From: Nannocystis sp.
GTDB taxonomy: Bacteria > Myxococcota_A > Polyangia > Nannocystales > Nannocystaceae
Reading direction: 5' to 3'
NCBI RefSeq assembly: GCF_016714285.1
Contig: NZ_JADJNN010000001.1
Span: 62,001 to 126,000, forward strand
DNA: 64,000 nucleotides
Part shown: piece after piece, positions 19,827-29,882 of the stretch
How positions within the stretch are numbered: the first letter of the stretch is position 1
Layout: the number at the start of each line of letters is the position of its first letter
Notes under the pieces: model-generated
The model's input: the letters and a program-made list of their open reading frames with translations, nothing else
Databases searched by the model: none
What the model was told of the DNA's origin: nothing
Translations under genes and position numbers: made by a program

Positions 19827-21313
19827 TCACGCCTCGGGTGTGGGCAATGGATTGCGTACGCGGTCGAGGATCTCGCGGATGCTGGCGGCGGCGGCGTGGG
19901 CGGCGGTGATGCTGGCGGCGTGGGTGGCGGCCGCGGCCGCGACGTCGCCGCCGCAGAACGGGCAGGCGGCGTCGCGCTGCCACACGAAGTAGCCGCAGCC
20001 GCGGCACAGCTCGAGGGTCGGCGGGTCGACGCCGCGGCGCGGCGCGGTGGTCGCTGGCGATGGGGGCTTGCGCGGGCGGCGGAGCGTGACGAGCGCGGGC
20101 GCTGGCTCGGCGGTGGTGGTGGCGGATTGTGCGGAGCCGGGGATCGGCTCGGTGATCACGGCGAAGCCGCCGATCGCGAACGGCTCGGCGGGGGCGGCCT
20201 CGCGTTTGACGATGCGCTCGCGCAGGCCCTCCTTCGCCAGCTCGATCACGCGGTGATGACAATACGGGTTGTTGCCGGGGCGGCCGAGCAGGGCGTCGGC
20301 GGTCCAGGTGCAGCCGGCCATGCAGGCCTCGGCGTAGTAGCAGCGCCGGCAGTAGCCCCACAGGTCGTCGACGTGGCGCCCGCGGATGACGTCGATCTCG
20401 GGGGCGTGGGTCCAGATGTCGCGGGCGCGGCGTCGCGGACGTTGCCGCCGGTGTAGCGGGCGGTCGGCAGCGAGGGGCAGCCCTTGACCGAGCCGTCGGC
20501 CTCGAGGGCGATCACGTTCTGGCCGGCGCGGCAGCCGATCCAGTGGTGGCGCCCGCGATCGGGGCCGCGCCACAGCTGCTCGTAGGGGCCGAAGAAGCCG
20601 ACGTTGTTGCCGGCCTGGAGATCGAGGCCGCGGGCGGCAGCGCGGGCGTGGAGGTCGGCGAGCAGGGGCATGACCTCGGCGAGCTGGTGGGGCTGGAGGA
20701 GCAGCTCGTCGTTGTCGACGGCGTTGCCCATCGCGACGGTGAGCTGGAGCTGCCAGCTGCGGACGCCGACCGCGAGGATCGCGTCCATGATGGCCGGGAG
20801 CTCGCGCCAGCTGAGGGCGCCGATCTGGGTGTTGACGCTGGTGACGATCCCGCCGGCGCGGGCCCGGCGGAGCGCGCCGAGGGCGGCGTCGTGTGAGCCG
20901 GCGACGCCGCGGATGCGGTCGTGGGTGGCGCGCACGCCGTCGATCGAGACGCCGAGGCCCATGAGGCCGGCGGCGATCGCCGCGTCGAGGCGGGCCTGGG
21001 TGAAGTTGCGGCCGCCGCTCTGGATGAAGCAGGCCATGCCGTGCCCGCGGATCGCGGCGATGAGCTCGAGCCAGTCGCTGCGCAGGTAGGCCTCGCCGCC
21101 GATGAGGTTGACCTCGCGGGTGCCGAGCTCGGCGAGGCCGGCGATCACGGCGAGGCACTCGGCGGTGGTCAGCTCCTTGGGCCGGCGGCGGCCCGCCCGC
21201 GAGCCGCAGTGCTGGCACTTGAGGTCGCAGGCCAGCGTGATCTCCCAGACGACATGCACGGGGGTGCAGTTCGCGATGTCCGCGTCGGCGAGGGTGCGAA
21301 CGGACTCGGTCAT
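19827..21313 (-). CDS. Radical SAM/SPASM maturase of the GDL-peptide type, frameshifted
   Basis: About 495 residues from the ATG at 21313. The 4Fe-4S motif is CDLKCQHC (Cys 29, 33, 36), followed by radical SAM strands (VNLIGGEAYLRSD, LGVSIDG). A SPASM-type C-terminal region (GSVKGCPSLP, then CRRCYYAEACMAGC) would bind auxiliary clusters. A further zinc-ribbon-like segment (CRGCGYF and CPFCGGD) ends the protein. One indel near 20,434 joins GGNVRDAA to DIWTHAPE. With the GDL peptide downstream it fits the Y_X(10)_GDL-associated radical SAM family, predicted to modify that peptide post-translationally. The two genes probably form one transcript. Confidence 0.8.
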
Positions 21314-21623
21314 CTCAACAACAGCGGGGCATCCTACCACGGGTGCCACGGACGCGGTCGACGGCGCAGACCAGAAGAATCGTTACCAGGCCCCAGAAAA
21401 TACTGCGCATATCGATCGCGCTGATCCGTCTTGACTTGGGAATGTGGTCGCCCGCGGTCGGGGGAGCGTCGGCTTCCACGACGCGGAGCGCGACCGGATC
21501 GTCCGCGCCGTCGTCCCCTACGCCGAGGCCGTCGCCCGCGGCGGCGGCGACCCCCCGCGAGGCCCGCGCGGCCTCACCCAGGTGCCCGCCGAGCGCCGCA
21601 ACGGCTCAGCACCCCAGGAGGGC
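21314..21623. other. 310 bp gap between maturase and cytochrome genes
   Basis: No gene is supported here. It holds the promoter region of the minus-strand maturase and the 3' flank of the cytochrome gene. A plus-strand frame from about 21,440 is open but continues as the opposite-strand shadow of the cytochrome gene, and I do not accept it. Confidence 0.4.
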
Positions 21624-23147
21624 TCACAGCGTCTTGAGATACTCGAGCACGGCCTTTCGCTCGCCGTCGTCGAGGTGATCGCCGAAGGTGTGGCCGCCAT
21701 TCCCGTAGGCGAACGAGGTGGTGTCATAAATGTACTTGCGCTCGCTCGCGGGCGCGTCGTCCCAGGCCGGCGCCGGCTCCCACGGCCAGCCGAGCGCGGC
21801 CTCGTCGAAGTGCGTGCTGTCGAGGTCGAGGCGCCGCCAGATGCCCGGCCGCGCCGTGCTGTCGAGCACCAGCGCGATGCTGGGCACCGAGCCGTTATGG
21901 AAGTACGGCGCCGTCGCCCACACGCCATCGAGGGGCGGCGCGGTGTAACCGGGCGTCGGATCGTCGGTCACGACCTCGCTGAACATCCCGTAGAACGAAC
22001 CATTGAACCAGTCGCGCAGCTGGTGATAAAAGCCGCCAGCGGCCGCCAGCGTGGCGAATGAGGGGTCGGTGCCGATCACGTCGAGCGGGATCAGCAGGTT
22101 CGGGAAGGTCTCGGCCGCGGCGTCGGCGGAGTAAGTGCCGTGGCAGCCGGCGCACGTGCACTCGAAGATCTCCGCGCCGTCCGCCGCCAGCGCCTCGTCG
22201 ATCGCAAACGGATACTTCGGCGCCTCGATCGACGCGAGATACGCCTGGATGTCGTCGAAGTAGTCAACCACGGGGGCGGCCTCCTCGACGCTATCGGTGC
22301 ACAGCGACGAGGCCAGGACCATGGTCCCGCGATGGTCGCCGCGCGACATCCCGTTGGCAAAGTGGCTGGCCTTCTTGGCGACCCGCCACCATGGCGGCGG
22401 ATCGGCCGGGATCACCAGATCCGTGGAGAGTTCGAACAGCGGCTCGTCTTGCCACGCGAGCGTGACCGGATCGCGGTGCGAGAGCAGGATGATCGCAAAC
22501 ATGATCGCCGGGTTGGCGCCGATCGTCTTCATCGTCGAATATGGCCCGAGCGCCGCGGCGCGGGCCTTGAACTTGTTGAAGGCCGCGTTGGCCTCGCTGG
22601 TCTCGGGGAGGTTCGGCAGCGGCCCGGCAACGTCGGCGAGCGAGGTCGTGAAGTCGGCCGACGCCTTGCCGAGACCGACGATCAGCTCGCCGTTGAAGTA
22701 ACCCGCGTGGCACTGCAAACAGTTGGACACGACCAGCTCGCTGCCGTCGGAGCGGCTGACCACGTTCCAGGAGTGGCCGACCTCGGCGTTCTTGCCCGTG
22801 CGACCGGGCAGCGGCTCCTCGACGCCGAGCACGCCCTCGGCGATGCCGAACAATTCCCAGGGGATCCCGCAGCTGACGTAGTCCTCGCCGAGCAGCGCGG
22901 CGTAGCCCGCCGCGGGATCGCCCGCCGGCAGCTCCGGCATGGCGATCGGCCGCCCGAACTGCCACGGACCACCCTCGCACGCCGACGGTTCGCCCTCGCT
23001 GTCACCGGTGGTCGCGCCATCACCGGTGGCCTCGCTGCTGCCCGCGCCCGTGTCGGACGATCCGCCGGGCCCGTCCGCGGCCGCACCCGGAGCGCTCGAG
23101 CAGGCGGCCAACAAGGTGAGGGCGGCGAGGACGGCGAGGGGACGCAT
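21624..23147 (-). CDS. Diheme c-type cytochrome lipoprotein
   Basis: 507 residues. The signal peptide ends in a lipobox (LTLLAACSS) followed by a Gly/Ser/Asp-rich linker to about residue 55. Two haem c motifs are visible: CLQCH near residue 142 and CAGCH near 335. A loop PPLDGVWATAPYFHNGSVPS near the C-terminus is typical of cytochrome c peroxidase, MauG and RoxA-type diheme proteins, where it carries distal-side residues. Size and two widely spaced haem sites are most like RoxA/RoxB-type dioxygenase relatives, but the substrate cannot be told. Likely outer-membrane or periplasmic. It is intact, with no obvious operon partner. Confidence 0.85.
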   Translation of the reverse strand: MRPLAVLAALTLLAACSSAPGAAADGPGGSSDTGAGSSEATGDGATTGDSEGEPSACEGGPWQFGRPIAMPELPAGDPAAGYAALLGEDYVSCGIPWELFGIAEGVLGVEEPLPGRTGKNAEVGHSWNVVSRSDGSELVVSNCLQCHAGYFNGELIVGLGKASADFTTSLADVAGPLPNLPETSEANAAFNKFKARAAALGPYSTMKTIGANPAIMFAIILLSHRDPVTLAWQDEPLFELSTDLVIPADPPPWWRVAKKASHFANGMSRGDHRGTMVLASSLCTDSVEEAAPVVDYFDDIQAYLASIEAPKYPFAIDEALAADGAEIFECTCAGCHGTYSADAAAETFPNLLIPLDVIGTDPSFATLAAAGGFYHQLRDWFNGSFYGMFSEVVTDDPTPGYTAPPLDGVWATAPYFHNGSVPSIALVLDSTARPGIWRRLDLDSTHFDEAALGWPWEPAPAWDDAPASERKYIYDTTSFAYGNGGHTFGDHLDDGERKAVLEYLKTL

Positions 23148-23435
23148 GCCGCATGGTATCTGATCTCGTGGTGCTGCTGTCGGGTCGCACGCAGGCCGCA
23201 GGGTACCGCCGACTACGAATCCGACGAGCGCGGCCCATGGTGGGGTGTAAGTCCCGCGTAAGTGCCCACGCAGGGGGCTGCGTCGCTCAGATCGACTTCG
23301 ACCCGAAGCTGTCCGATAAGGTCAGCGCCGAAATGCACCAGGACACGGAGAATCGGGGCAGCAGCGCCGGCACGCACGCGACCATGGCGGACCTGCCGAA
23401 TCTGCAGCAGTCGGACCTCGCGCGGTCTCGCGGGC
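23148..23435. other. 288 bp gap upstream of the cytochrome gene
   Basis: This stretch must hold the promoter of the minus-strand cytochrome gene. I see no RNA gene, strong hairpin or supported reading frame in it. Confidence 0.35.
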
Positions 23436-24923
23436 TCAAGGCGAGCCCGCAGCGCCTAAGCCGGCGATCGAGCGAGCGGGCCCGGGCGGCTTCGCGGGGC
23501 CAGGGAGCGGCACGCCGGGGATCGGCAGGGTGTAGTGATATTCGCGGGTGTGGCCCTGCATGGTGATCGGGAAGGCCCAGCGCTCGCTGGCGGTAACGAT
23601 ACAGTCGACCACCGCCTGCGGGAGGTCGGTGGAGCCGGCGATCGATGGTTTGGACTTGCAATAGCCGTCACCCCTGTCGACCAGGGTGAACGCGAGATCG
23701 AGGTGACCACGCACCTCCGGGGCGTTCGTGTCACCGCGTCGCTCGCAGTAGCGGACCTCGCTGACGTGGGCGCCGATGATGGCCTCGAAGGTGCGCTGTT
23801 CGGCGAGGTCCGGCGTCGGCTTGCCGAGCACGAAGGTCGACGTGTAGCTGCGCTCGAAGCTCTCCGCCGGGGCCTCACCGACCCAGGCGTGCATCGACTG
23901 GACCAGGCACTGCAGGACCTCCTGTTCTGGGAAGGTGGTCTCGATGATCGTGACATCGTCATAGATCGTGCCGATGTCGGGGGCGCCGATCTCGGTGATC
24001 GACATCGTCATCGCGCCGCTCGCGGTGCTGCCGAGGTCGGTCATGCAGGCGCTGATGAGGGCGCGGAGGCCGTCGCCCCGTTCCTCGGGCTGGGGCGTCA
24101 GCGTCGGCCATGGCTTGCCGGGCGGCAAGACCTGGCGAATCGTGCGGCGGCGCTGCTCCCAGGCGGATCTCGGGGTGGTCGCGGCCGGGGCGGCGGTGGG
24201 TTTGCTCGGTACCGTGGTCGCGGGAGGCTCCGCGGGCTGTGGGGGTGACGGCGGCTTGGCGAGGCCGAGCCAGCCGGCGAGGCCGGCGGCGCCGACGGTG
24301 GTGGTGACGAGGATCGCCTTGGCGACAATGCTCATATCGCTGCCTTTCGTGGGGATCGAGGGGACGGGGACGGCCGGTGCTGCAAGCACGGCCGAGGACC
24401 AGCGGGCGCGCGGGCCGTGGTCGGTGTCGAGGGAGCTGCGCAGGCGCGCGAGTGATCGGTGGATCCGCGAGCGCACGGTGGCGGCGGGGAGGCCCAGGGC
24501 GCGGGCGATGTCGGCCGCATTTTCGCCGTGGATGAATCGACGCACGACGATCTTCTGATCGTCGGGCGGGAGCTGCTCGAGCTCGCGGGCGAGGATGTGG
24601 AGGATCTCGACGCGGGCCAATTCGTGATCGGGCGCGGCGGTGGTCTGCGAGGCGGATCCGCCGGTCTGTTGGCGGGTGCTTCGCCGGGTGTCGGCGCGGC
24701 GCTGCATCCTGAAGACGTTGCGCAGGACGGTCGACAGCCAGGGGCGGACGGGCTGCTCGTGGTCTCGCGGCGGGTGCGTCCAGGCGACAACGAGGGTCTG
24801 CTGGACCAGGTCGTCGGCCTCGTCGGGGTCTCTCGTGAGCAGCGCGGCGAGGCGCTGCAGCCACTGCAGGTCGTGGAGGGCGGCGCCGAGGTTCCCAGAC
24901 GACGACATGGTCATCCCCAGCAT
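23436..24923 (-). CDS. ECF-type sigma factor fused to a membrane anchor and AgmX/PglI-like domain
   Basis: About 495 residues from the ATG at 24923 (24914 or 24908 are alternatives; none has a clear ribosome site). Residues 1-180 are a sigma-70 family region: region 2 (LLTRDPDEADDLVQQTLVVA, PWLSTVLRNVFR) and region 4 (LPPDDQKIVVRRFIHGENAA, LPAATVRSRIHRSLARLR). A single membrane helix follows (ILVTTTVGAAGLAGWLGLA), then a Pro/Ala linker. The C-terminal part (HVSEVRYCERRGD, GHLDLAFTLVDRGDG, AVVDCIVTASERWAFP) is the AgmX/PglI C-terminal type seen in gliding-related and TonB-like myxobacterial proteins. The fusion suggests a membrane-tethered transcription factor whose release or clustering is controlled by the outer domain. 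Confidence 0.8.
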   Translation of the reverse strand: MLGMTMSSSGNLGAALHDLQWLQRLAALLTRDPDEADDLVQQTLVVAWTHPPRDHEQPVRPWLSTVLRNVFRMQRRADTRRSTRQQTGGSASQTTAAPDHELARVEILHILARELEQLPPDDQKIVVRRFIHGENAADIARALGLPAATVRSRIHRSLARLRSSLDTDHGPRARWSSAVLAAPAVPVPSIPTKGSDMSIVAKAILVTTTVGAAGLAGWLGLAKPPSPPQPAEPPATTVPSKPTAAPAATTPRSAWEQRRRTIRQVLPPGKPWPTLTPQPEERGDGLRALISACMTDLGSTASGAMTMSITEIGAPDIGTIYDDVTIIETTFPEQEVLQCLVQSMHAWVGEAPAESFERSYTSTFVLGKPTPDLAEQRTFEAIIGAHVSEVRYCERRGDTNAPEVRGHLDLAFTLVDRGDGYCKSKPSIAGSTDLPQAVVDCIVTASERWAFPITMQGHTREYHYTLPIPGVPLPGPAKPPGPARSIAGLGAAGSP

Positions 24924-25017
24924 GCCGCCGCAGGCTGGAGTGTTGCGGGCGGTTGATCGATTTTCTCCGGAGGAGACGGGCGAGCCCTCGATCTCGCGCG
25001 GGCGGAGACGCGGGCGC

Positions 25018-26162
25018 TCACGAACCGGCTCCGACCTGAATTGCTGGTCGCCGCCTGGTCGCCCTCGCAGTCCCCGCAACCCGCAACACGCGGGAGCTTG
25101 GCTCAGAGGAGCCGCGAGAGCGGCGGATATTCGATGTGCGCACGTTCAGCGTAGCTGTGCTGCAGCGGATGAACGAAGGTGCTGCGGTTGTTGAGGCGCG
25201 GGGCCCGACCGTACGTACGAGCTGGCTCCTCCTCGGGGGCTGCCAGAGCGCCGCCAGCCCAAGGTGGGCCAGGTCGCGGGAGAGCAGGGCGGTGCCGACG
25301 ACCCCTGCGAGCGCGGCCGAGTAGAACGCGTCGACGACGGTGCCCGCGATCTGTCCGCCGATCTCCAGGGGCTGACCTGTCTCGGGGCCAGGGCCGTCGC
25401 CAGGGGCGAAGAACCAGGTGATACGGCCGGTCTGGGCGTCGGCCCGCAGCACCCGCAGCGCGGGCATTCCGGGGACCTCACGCGTGTAGTCGAGGCGCCA
25501 CTGCAGCTGCAGCTCCAGCGGGGTCAGGGCGGCAGCCCCGGGCAGATCGACGCTGAACGACCCGTGCTCGAGGGCAGCGCGCGCGAGGGTCGTACGGTCG
25601 ATCGCTACCAGTCCGTGGCTCGTAGCATAGTATGTGAAGATCTCGCGGAGCGCGGCCTCGTCGGTTCGGGGGACCAGGAAATCGTATGCGTATTCACCGA
25701 CCTTGCCGGTGCGCACGCCGATCCCCGCGAGCTCCTCGAGGTGAAAGCTCGTGTAAAATGGCGCAGCGAACACGTCGGGTCCGGCGATCGCACCCGCGAT
25801 TTCCCACGCGAATGGGCCCTGCACCGAGACGAGCGCGTGCGAGGCTGTGAGGTCCTCGAGCGCGGCCTCTGGACGCGGGGTGAGTGCCCGGAGATGCGCC
25901 GCGAGGCCCCGGCCGTGATCCCTCCGCGAACACCAGGGCCCCGTTCTCCCTCGCCGCAGACGATCACGTCGGCGAGCACGCGACCATCGTCGCGGAGCAG
26001 CAGGCCCGGGGTCGCTCGCCCGGGCCGCAGCGGGGTCGCCCGGGCGAGCGCGGCGTCGAGGACGGCGAACGCGCCCGGCCCGGAGATCCGCAGGCGGGCC
26101 ACGTGATCCTGCTCGACGAGCGCGACGCCCTCACGGAGCGCCTCGATCTCACGGGGCAGCAT
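25018..26162 (-). CDS. GcvT-fold aminomethyltransferase-like protein, frameshifted
   Basis: The ATG at 26162 overlaps the ACP gene end by 14 bp. Reading through two indels near 25,930-25,960 gives an N-terminal part (VARLRISGPGAFAVLDAALA, LLLRDDGRVLADVIVCGEGE) and a main part (VSVQGPFAWEIA, GKVGEYAYDFLVPR, ALEHGSFSVDLPG) that follow the glycine-cleavage T-protein/YgfZ fold. It lacks context for glycine cleavage; its neighbours are ketosynthases and an ACP, so it probably serves the same pathway, perhaps as a folate-dependent or purely structural enzyme. The C-terminus after ALWQPP is uncertain, and the stop at 25018 may belong to a wrong frame. Confidence 0.6.
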
Positions 26163-26442
26163 CGGCGCCCTCCAGCACGAAGTCGACGATCGCGTTGACC
26201 GAGCGCAATGCGGTCATGGCCTCCACGCCAGGCGTGAGGCGCCGTCCGGTGCGCTCCTCGAGGCTCAGCGCGAGGTCGAGAGCGTCGACGGAGTCGAGCG
26301 CGAGGCCGAGCCCGAAGAGCGGCATGTCAGGGTCGATCTGGTCGACTGGCAACGCCACGCCGAGATCTTCCACCAGCACGCTGCGCACGATAGCGAGGAT
26401 ATGTTCGCGGCGGGCGACGGTCGCCGTGATCACGGGGTCCAT
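26149..26442 (-). CDS. Acyl carrier protein
   Basis: 97 residues from the ATG at 26442, 4 bases after the stop of the ketosynthase-like gene and with GGAG about 12 bases upstream. The phosphopantetheine site is the Ser in LALDSVDALDLAL. The surrounding pattern (ILAIVRSVLVEDLGV, LSLEERTGRRL, SVNAIVDFV) fits a discrete four-helix ACP. The partner genes are the two ketosynthase genes upstream and the GcvT-fold gene downstream, which it overlaps. It would carry the growing acyl chain for them. Confidence 0.82.
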   Translation of the reverse strand: MDPVITATVARREHILAIVRSVLVEDLGVALPVDQIDPDMPLFGLGLALDSVDALDLALSLEERTGRRLTPGVEAMTALRSVNAIVDFVLEGADAAP

Positions 26443-26446
26443 GTGC

Positions 26447-27240
26447 TCATATCTCCGATCCGCGAGCGACACGCCATACCGTCGCACACGCGAGCGCCCC
26501 GGGATCGTCGGCGACGACGATCGCATGTTCGGTCTGGCCGGATTGTAGCGCCTCGATCGCCTGCGCACGCCCGCGAGTGTAGCCCCACACTCCCATGTCG
26601 GGATAGGGCCCGTGAGGCCGGCCGCATTCAGTGCATCTCGCACGACGGCGTCACGGCGCCCGGCTCCGAGGACCGCCCAGCCGGCCAGCGCGACCGGCGA
26701 CCCCGGGCTCGCGGCCTCGCCGAGGACAACGCACGCGGCGGTCGCTTCACCGACCTCGGGTTCATCGACGGCGGCGGCGAGCATCCAGCCGACGTCGTCG
26801 GCCTGGGCAATCTCCTCGGCGGCCAGGGTGAGCGCTGCGAGTGCCGTCGCCGCGCCGCCAGAGAATGCGCACAGCGGCCCGCGCAGGCCCAGCGCGGCCT
26901 GGCAGGCGCCCGCGGGTGACACGAGCAGACCGCGGGCGCTGCCGCCTGGACCCGGTCGCAGCCACGGCGGCGTCCGGCGTCCTCGACGGCGCGCACGGGG
27001 TCGGTGACACCGATCGCTGGGCCACGAAGACGCCGCACCGGGCACCGCCACCGTCGCGGGCCGTCGATGCATCTGTCCCAAGGGACAGGAGCGCAGCTGC
27101 CACCAGGGCGTGGGTGCCAGGGTCCATGCCTGCGGTGACGACGGTACGGAGGATCTCCTGCGCGTCGGGGCCCGAGCGAGCCACGCCGCGCAGCCACACC
27201 GGGCGAGGCCGGACTGGGACCCTGCGTTCGGGCGACCCGA
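26447..27240 (-). CDS. Second ketosynthase-like protein (chain-length-factor-like), frameshifted
   Basis: About 260 residues assembled across at least two frame changes. It includes GPDAQEILRTVVTAGMDPGT, then GVFVAQRSVSPT, then LLVSPAGACQAALGLRGPLC and FSGGAATALAAL, and ends VVADDPGALACATVWRVARG before a TGA at 26449-26447. The layout follows thiolase-fold ketosynthase halves, but the nucleophile position reads FSGG rather than a Cys, so it is probably an inactive chain-length-factor-type partner. Its exact start, near the end of the first ketosynthase gene, cannot be fixed because of the indels. Confidence 0.55.
27073..27088. repeat. CTGTCCC/GGGACAG palindrome
   Basis: Perfect 7-bp inverted repeat with a 2-base centre, inside the ketosynthase-like gene, at LSLGTDA. 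Same family as the palindrome at 17355-17372. Confidence 0.65.
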
Positions 27241-28362
27241 ACGAAGCGCTGCACAGGCGCCGCCGAAGCCCGCGTTGACGCTGAGGATCGCGTCGCCGGT
27301 GAAGGCGCGCGGGCGGCCCTCGGCGATCGCGTCCGCGGCCACGCCAGGGCGCGAGCCGACGTGACGGAGCGTCGGCGGGGCCAGTCTCTGGCGGTGCCCG
27401 AGCAGCGAGAGGACCGCCTCCAGCGCTCCCGCGGCGCCCTGTGCGTGGCCGAGGATGCTCTTGCTGGCGGAGATCGGCACCCGGGCGACGCGCTCCCCGA
27501 ACACCCGGGCCAGCCCGCGCCATTCGGCGATATCGTTGCTATCGGTGCCGGTCCCGTGAGTGTTGATATATGCGATCTCTGCGGGGTCGACGCCTGCGCG
27601 CCGCAGGGCCCGGCGCACACTGGCCGCGATGCCCTCGCCGCGCGGGTCGGGGCTGGTCGGGTGAAAGCCGTCGCCGGCGAGGCCCGCGGCGAGCAGGGCG
27701 CTGGTCGAGGCGCGTCCGCGGGCCGCGGCGTGTTCGTGGCGCTCGAGCACGAGGAACGCCGCACCTTCCCCCAACGACAGCCCGCTCGGTGTGCTGAACG
27801 GAGCGCAACGGTCCAGCGCCAGCACGCGCAGCGAGCGGAACGCGCCGACGACGAGCGGCGTGAGCACATCGGCGCCGCCGGCGAGGACCGCGTCGACGCG
27901 ATCGCTGCGCAGCAGATGGAGCGCGATGGCGATGGCGCTGGCCGACGAGGCGCAGGCGGTCGACACCGCCAGGCGAGGGCCAGTGGCCCCGATCGCGTCG
28001 GCCACGGCCGCAGCCAGGCCGCTCATCGAGGTCGGACGGTCGTAGAGATTGGTGCCGAAGACGAGGGCGAGACGTTCAGGGGCGAGGTCGAGGCCCGCGT
28101 CGGCGATCGCCTCGCGCGCGGCCGCCACGGCGAACGCGACGCACAAGCTCTGGGCCGGCACGCCGCCGTCACCGACGAGGGCGACCTCGTCCCACCCGGG
28201 GACGACGCCGGCGAGCTCACGGGCGGCGAATCTGCGGATCGGCCCGAGCACGTCGCGGCCATCGGCGGCGCAGGCCCACAGGGCGGCGCACCCGGGCCCT
28301 GCGCCTGAGATGGCGCCGAGGCCAGTCACGACCACGGGGGCTGCGGATCGCACGGTCGCCAC
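27230..28362 (-). CDS. FabF-type beta-ketoacyl synthase
   Basis: About 375 residues from a GTG at 28362-28360, only 2 bp after the upstream lipoprotein gene. All three catalytic landmarks are present: Cys in VSTACASSASAIAIA, His in INTHGTGTDSND and His in KSILGHAQGAAGA. The N-terminus (PVVVTGLGAISGAGPG) and the glycine-rich VNAGFGGACAAL at the end are typical of KAS II and type II polyketide ketosynthases. Followed by a ketosynthase-like gene and ACP, it is the active half of a KS/partner pair in a type II fatty-acid or polyketide-like system. The product is unknown. Confidence 0.82.
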
Positions 28363-28364
28363 GC

Positions 28365-29753
28365 TCAGGCCTTTTGCACAGCCCCGACCACCATAACGAT
28401 GATCCCAACGAGCAGTGTGATGCCCGCGATCGTGGCGATGATCGCACCCCCGAGAATCAAACCGCCTCCGAACAGCAGCCCAAAGCCGAGCAAGAGCAGG
28501 CCGAGTCCGACACCGGCCACGATCGCGCCGGTCCGGACCAGCCGCCTGCCATTCTCGTAACGAGCTTCTTCCGCGGTGTTCGATTCGACCCGCGGCCGGG
28601 CCTCTGGCTGCACGAGGAGCAGGAGCTCCTGCACGTGGATCGTGTGTGCTTGGAGCCGGGCGTACTCCGGAAAGGCCGTCCTGCGCTCGCCATAGGCCTG
28701 TCGGTACGCCGCGTCGTGGGCGTGCAGCATTGCCAGCGCGACCCGCAGCAGCGTCGTGTCGCCAGGCCGAAGCTTGTACGAGGACAGGTACATGGTCATT
28801 GCCAGATCGAGGAGCTCGGCTCGCGCCACCCGCTGCTCGTTTGACTCGACCAGTTTGGCCGCGGCCGCCCTGTACAAGGTCGCCGCTGCCTTATTTTGCC
28901 GCCGCGTCCTCCGGGTCGGTGTCCACGACCAGCTCGGCCTTTGCGCGCTGCGTCCGCCGCCGTGCGCTGCGGGTCGACTTCTGCGAGCGGGTCGACCGCG
29001 GCATCGGGCGGCGTCGCGTCCGCGTAGCGCTCGACGACCCGCAGGGTCTGGGCCTCCCAGTACGCGACGTCCTCGGCCGGCGGGCGGGCGAACGGGTCTC
29101 CGGGCGGCCGGCGCCAGCCGGGCAGCGAGGCGGCGGACCTTGTCGGTGCACTCGTGGATCACCAGCTCCGCCGGCTGACGGCGCAGACGCCAGAGAGGGC
29201 AGTGCGGGCGAGGCGACGCAGACGCCGACGGCGGCCCGACGGAAGTCGGACTTGCGCGCCTCGTCGTCGATGTACTCGATGATTCGCTCGGCCATCTCGG
29301 GGTCGCTGCGCAGCCGGTCCTGGACGCGGGCCAGCTCCTCCGGGGGCATGTGGGCGAGGCGCTGCGTCATGCCGTGGACCGCGAAGTCGACCTCGGCCGC
29401 GTGGGCATCGAGCCTGGTCTGGACCTCGGGGCGCGAGCGGTCGGCCTCCGGCAGGTCCTTGACGCTCGCGGTCAGCAACAGCGCCCGCAGCGACGACCGA
29501 TACAATTGCTCGTCGAGCGGATCCTCGCGGCAGACCATGGCGTCATTGGACGCTCTTCTCGCCACGCGCCCCAGGTCGATCGGGCGGCACCGCAGGTCCT
29601 CCATCCGTGGTCGAGCTGGGCGAGGTGGTTGGCGAACTCGTCGTCGGGTAAGGTCGGGGCATTCGAGCTTCTGGGCGCCTGACTACAGCCTGAGGCGATC
29701 CCGGTCGTGGTCGCGCCGAGGACACTCGCACGGACAAAACTGCGACGGTACAT
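28365..29753 (-). CDS. Tat-type lipoprotein with C-terminal hydrophobic segments (copy A), frameshifted
   Basis: Starts at the ATG at 29753 with YRRSFVRASVLGATTTGIAS and a Cys, that is a twin-arginine motif followed by a lipobox. Recognisable blocks: LPDDEFANHLAQLDHG, DRSRPEVQTRLDAHAAEVDF, HMPPEELARVQDRLRSDPEM, HECTDKVRRLAARL, a helical stretch (KLVESNEQRVARAELLDLA), and two strongly hydrophobic C-terminal segments (VGLGLLLLGFGLLFGGGLIL and TIAGITLLVGIIVMVVGAV). Three or more indels are needed to read it. It is the upstream neighbour (2 bp) of the ketosynthase. I do not recognise the family; function unknown. Confidence 0.55.
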
Positions 29754-29882
29754 CGTGGTTGACCGTACACGATTGCAGGGGCCCGACCAACGTCTCCGGG
29801 CGGCATTCTTTGCCGTCGATCTGGATCCGGCTTTACGCTCTTGGCGCGGCGGCTTGGGGCCGCTCCTTCCGCGGTCTCTGAT

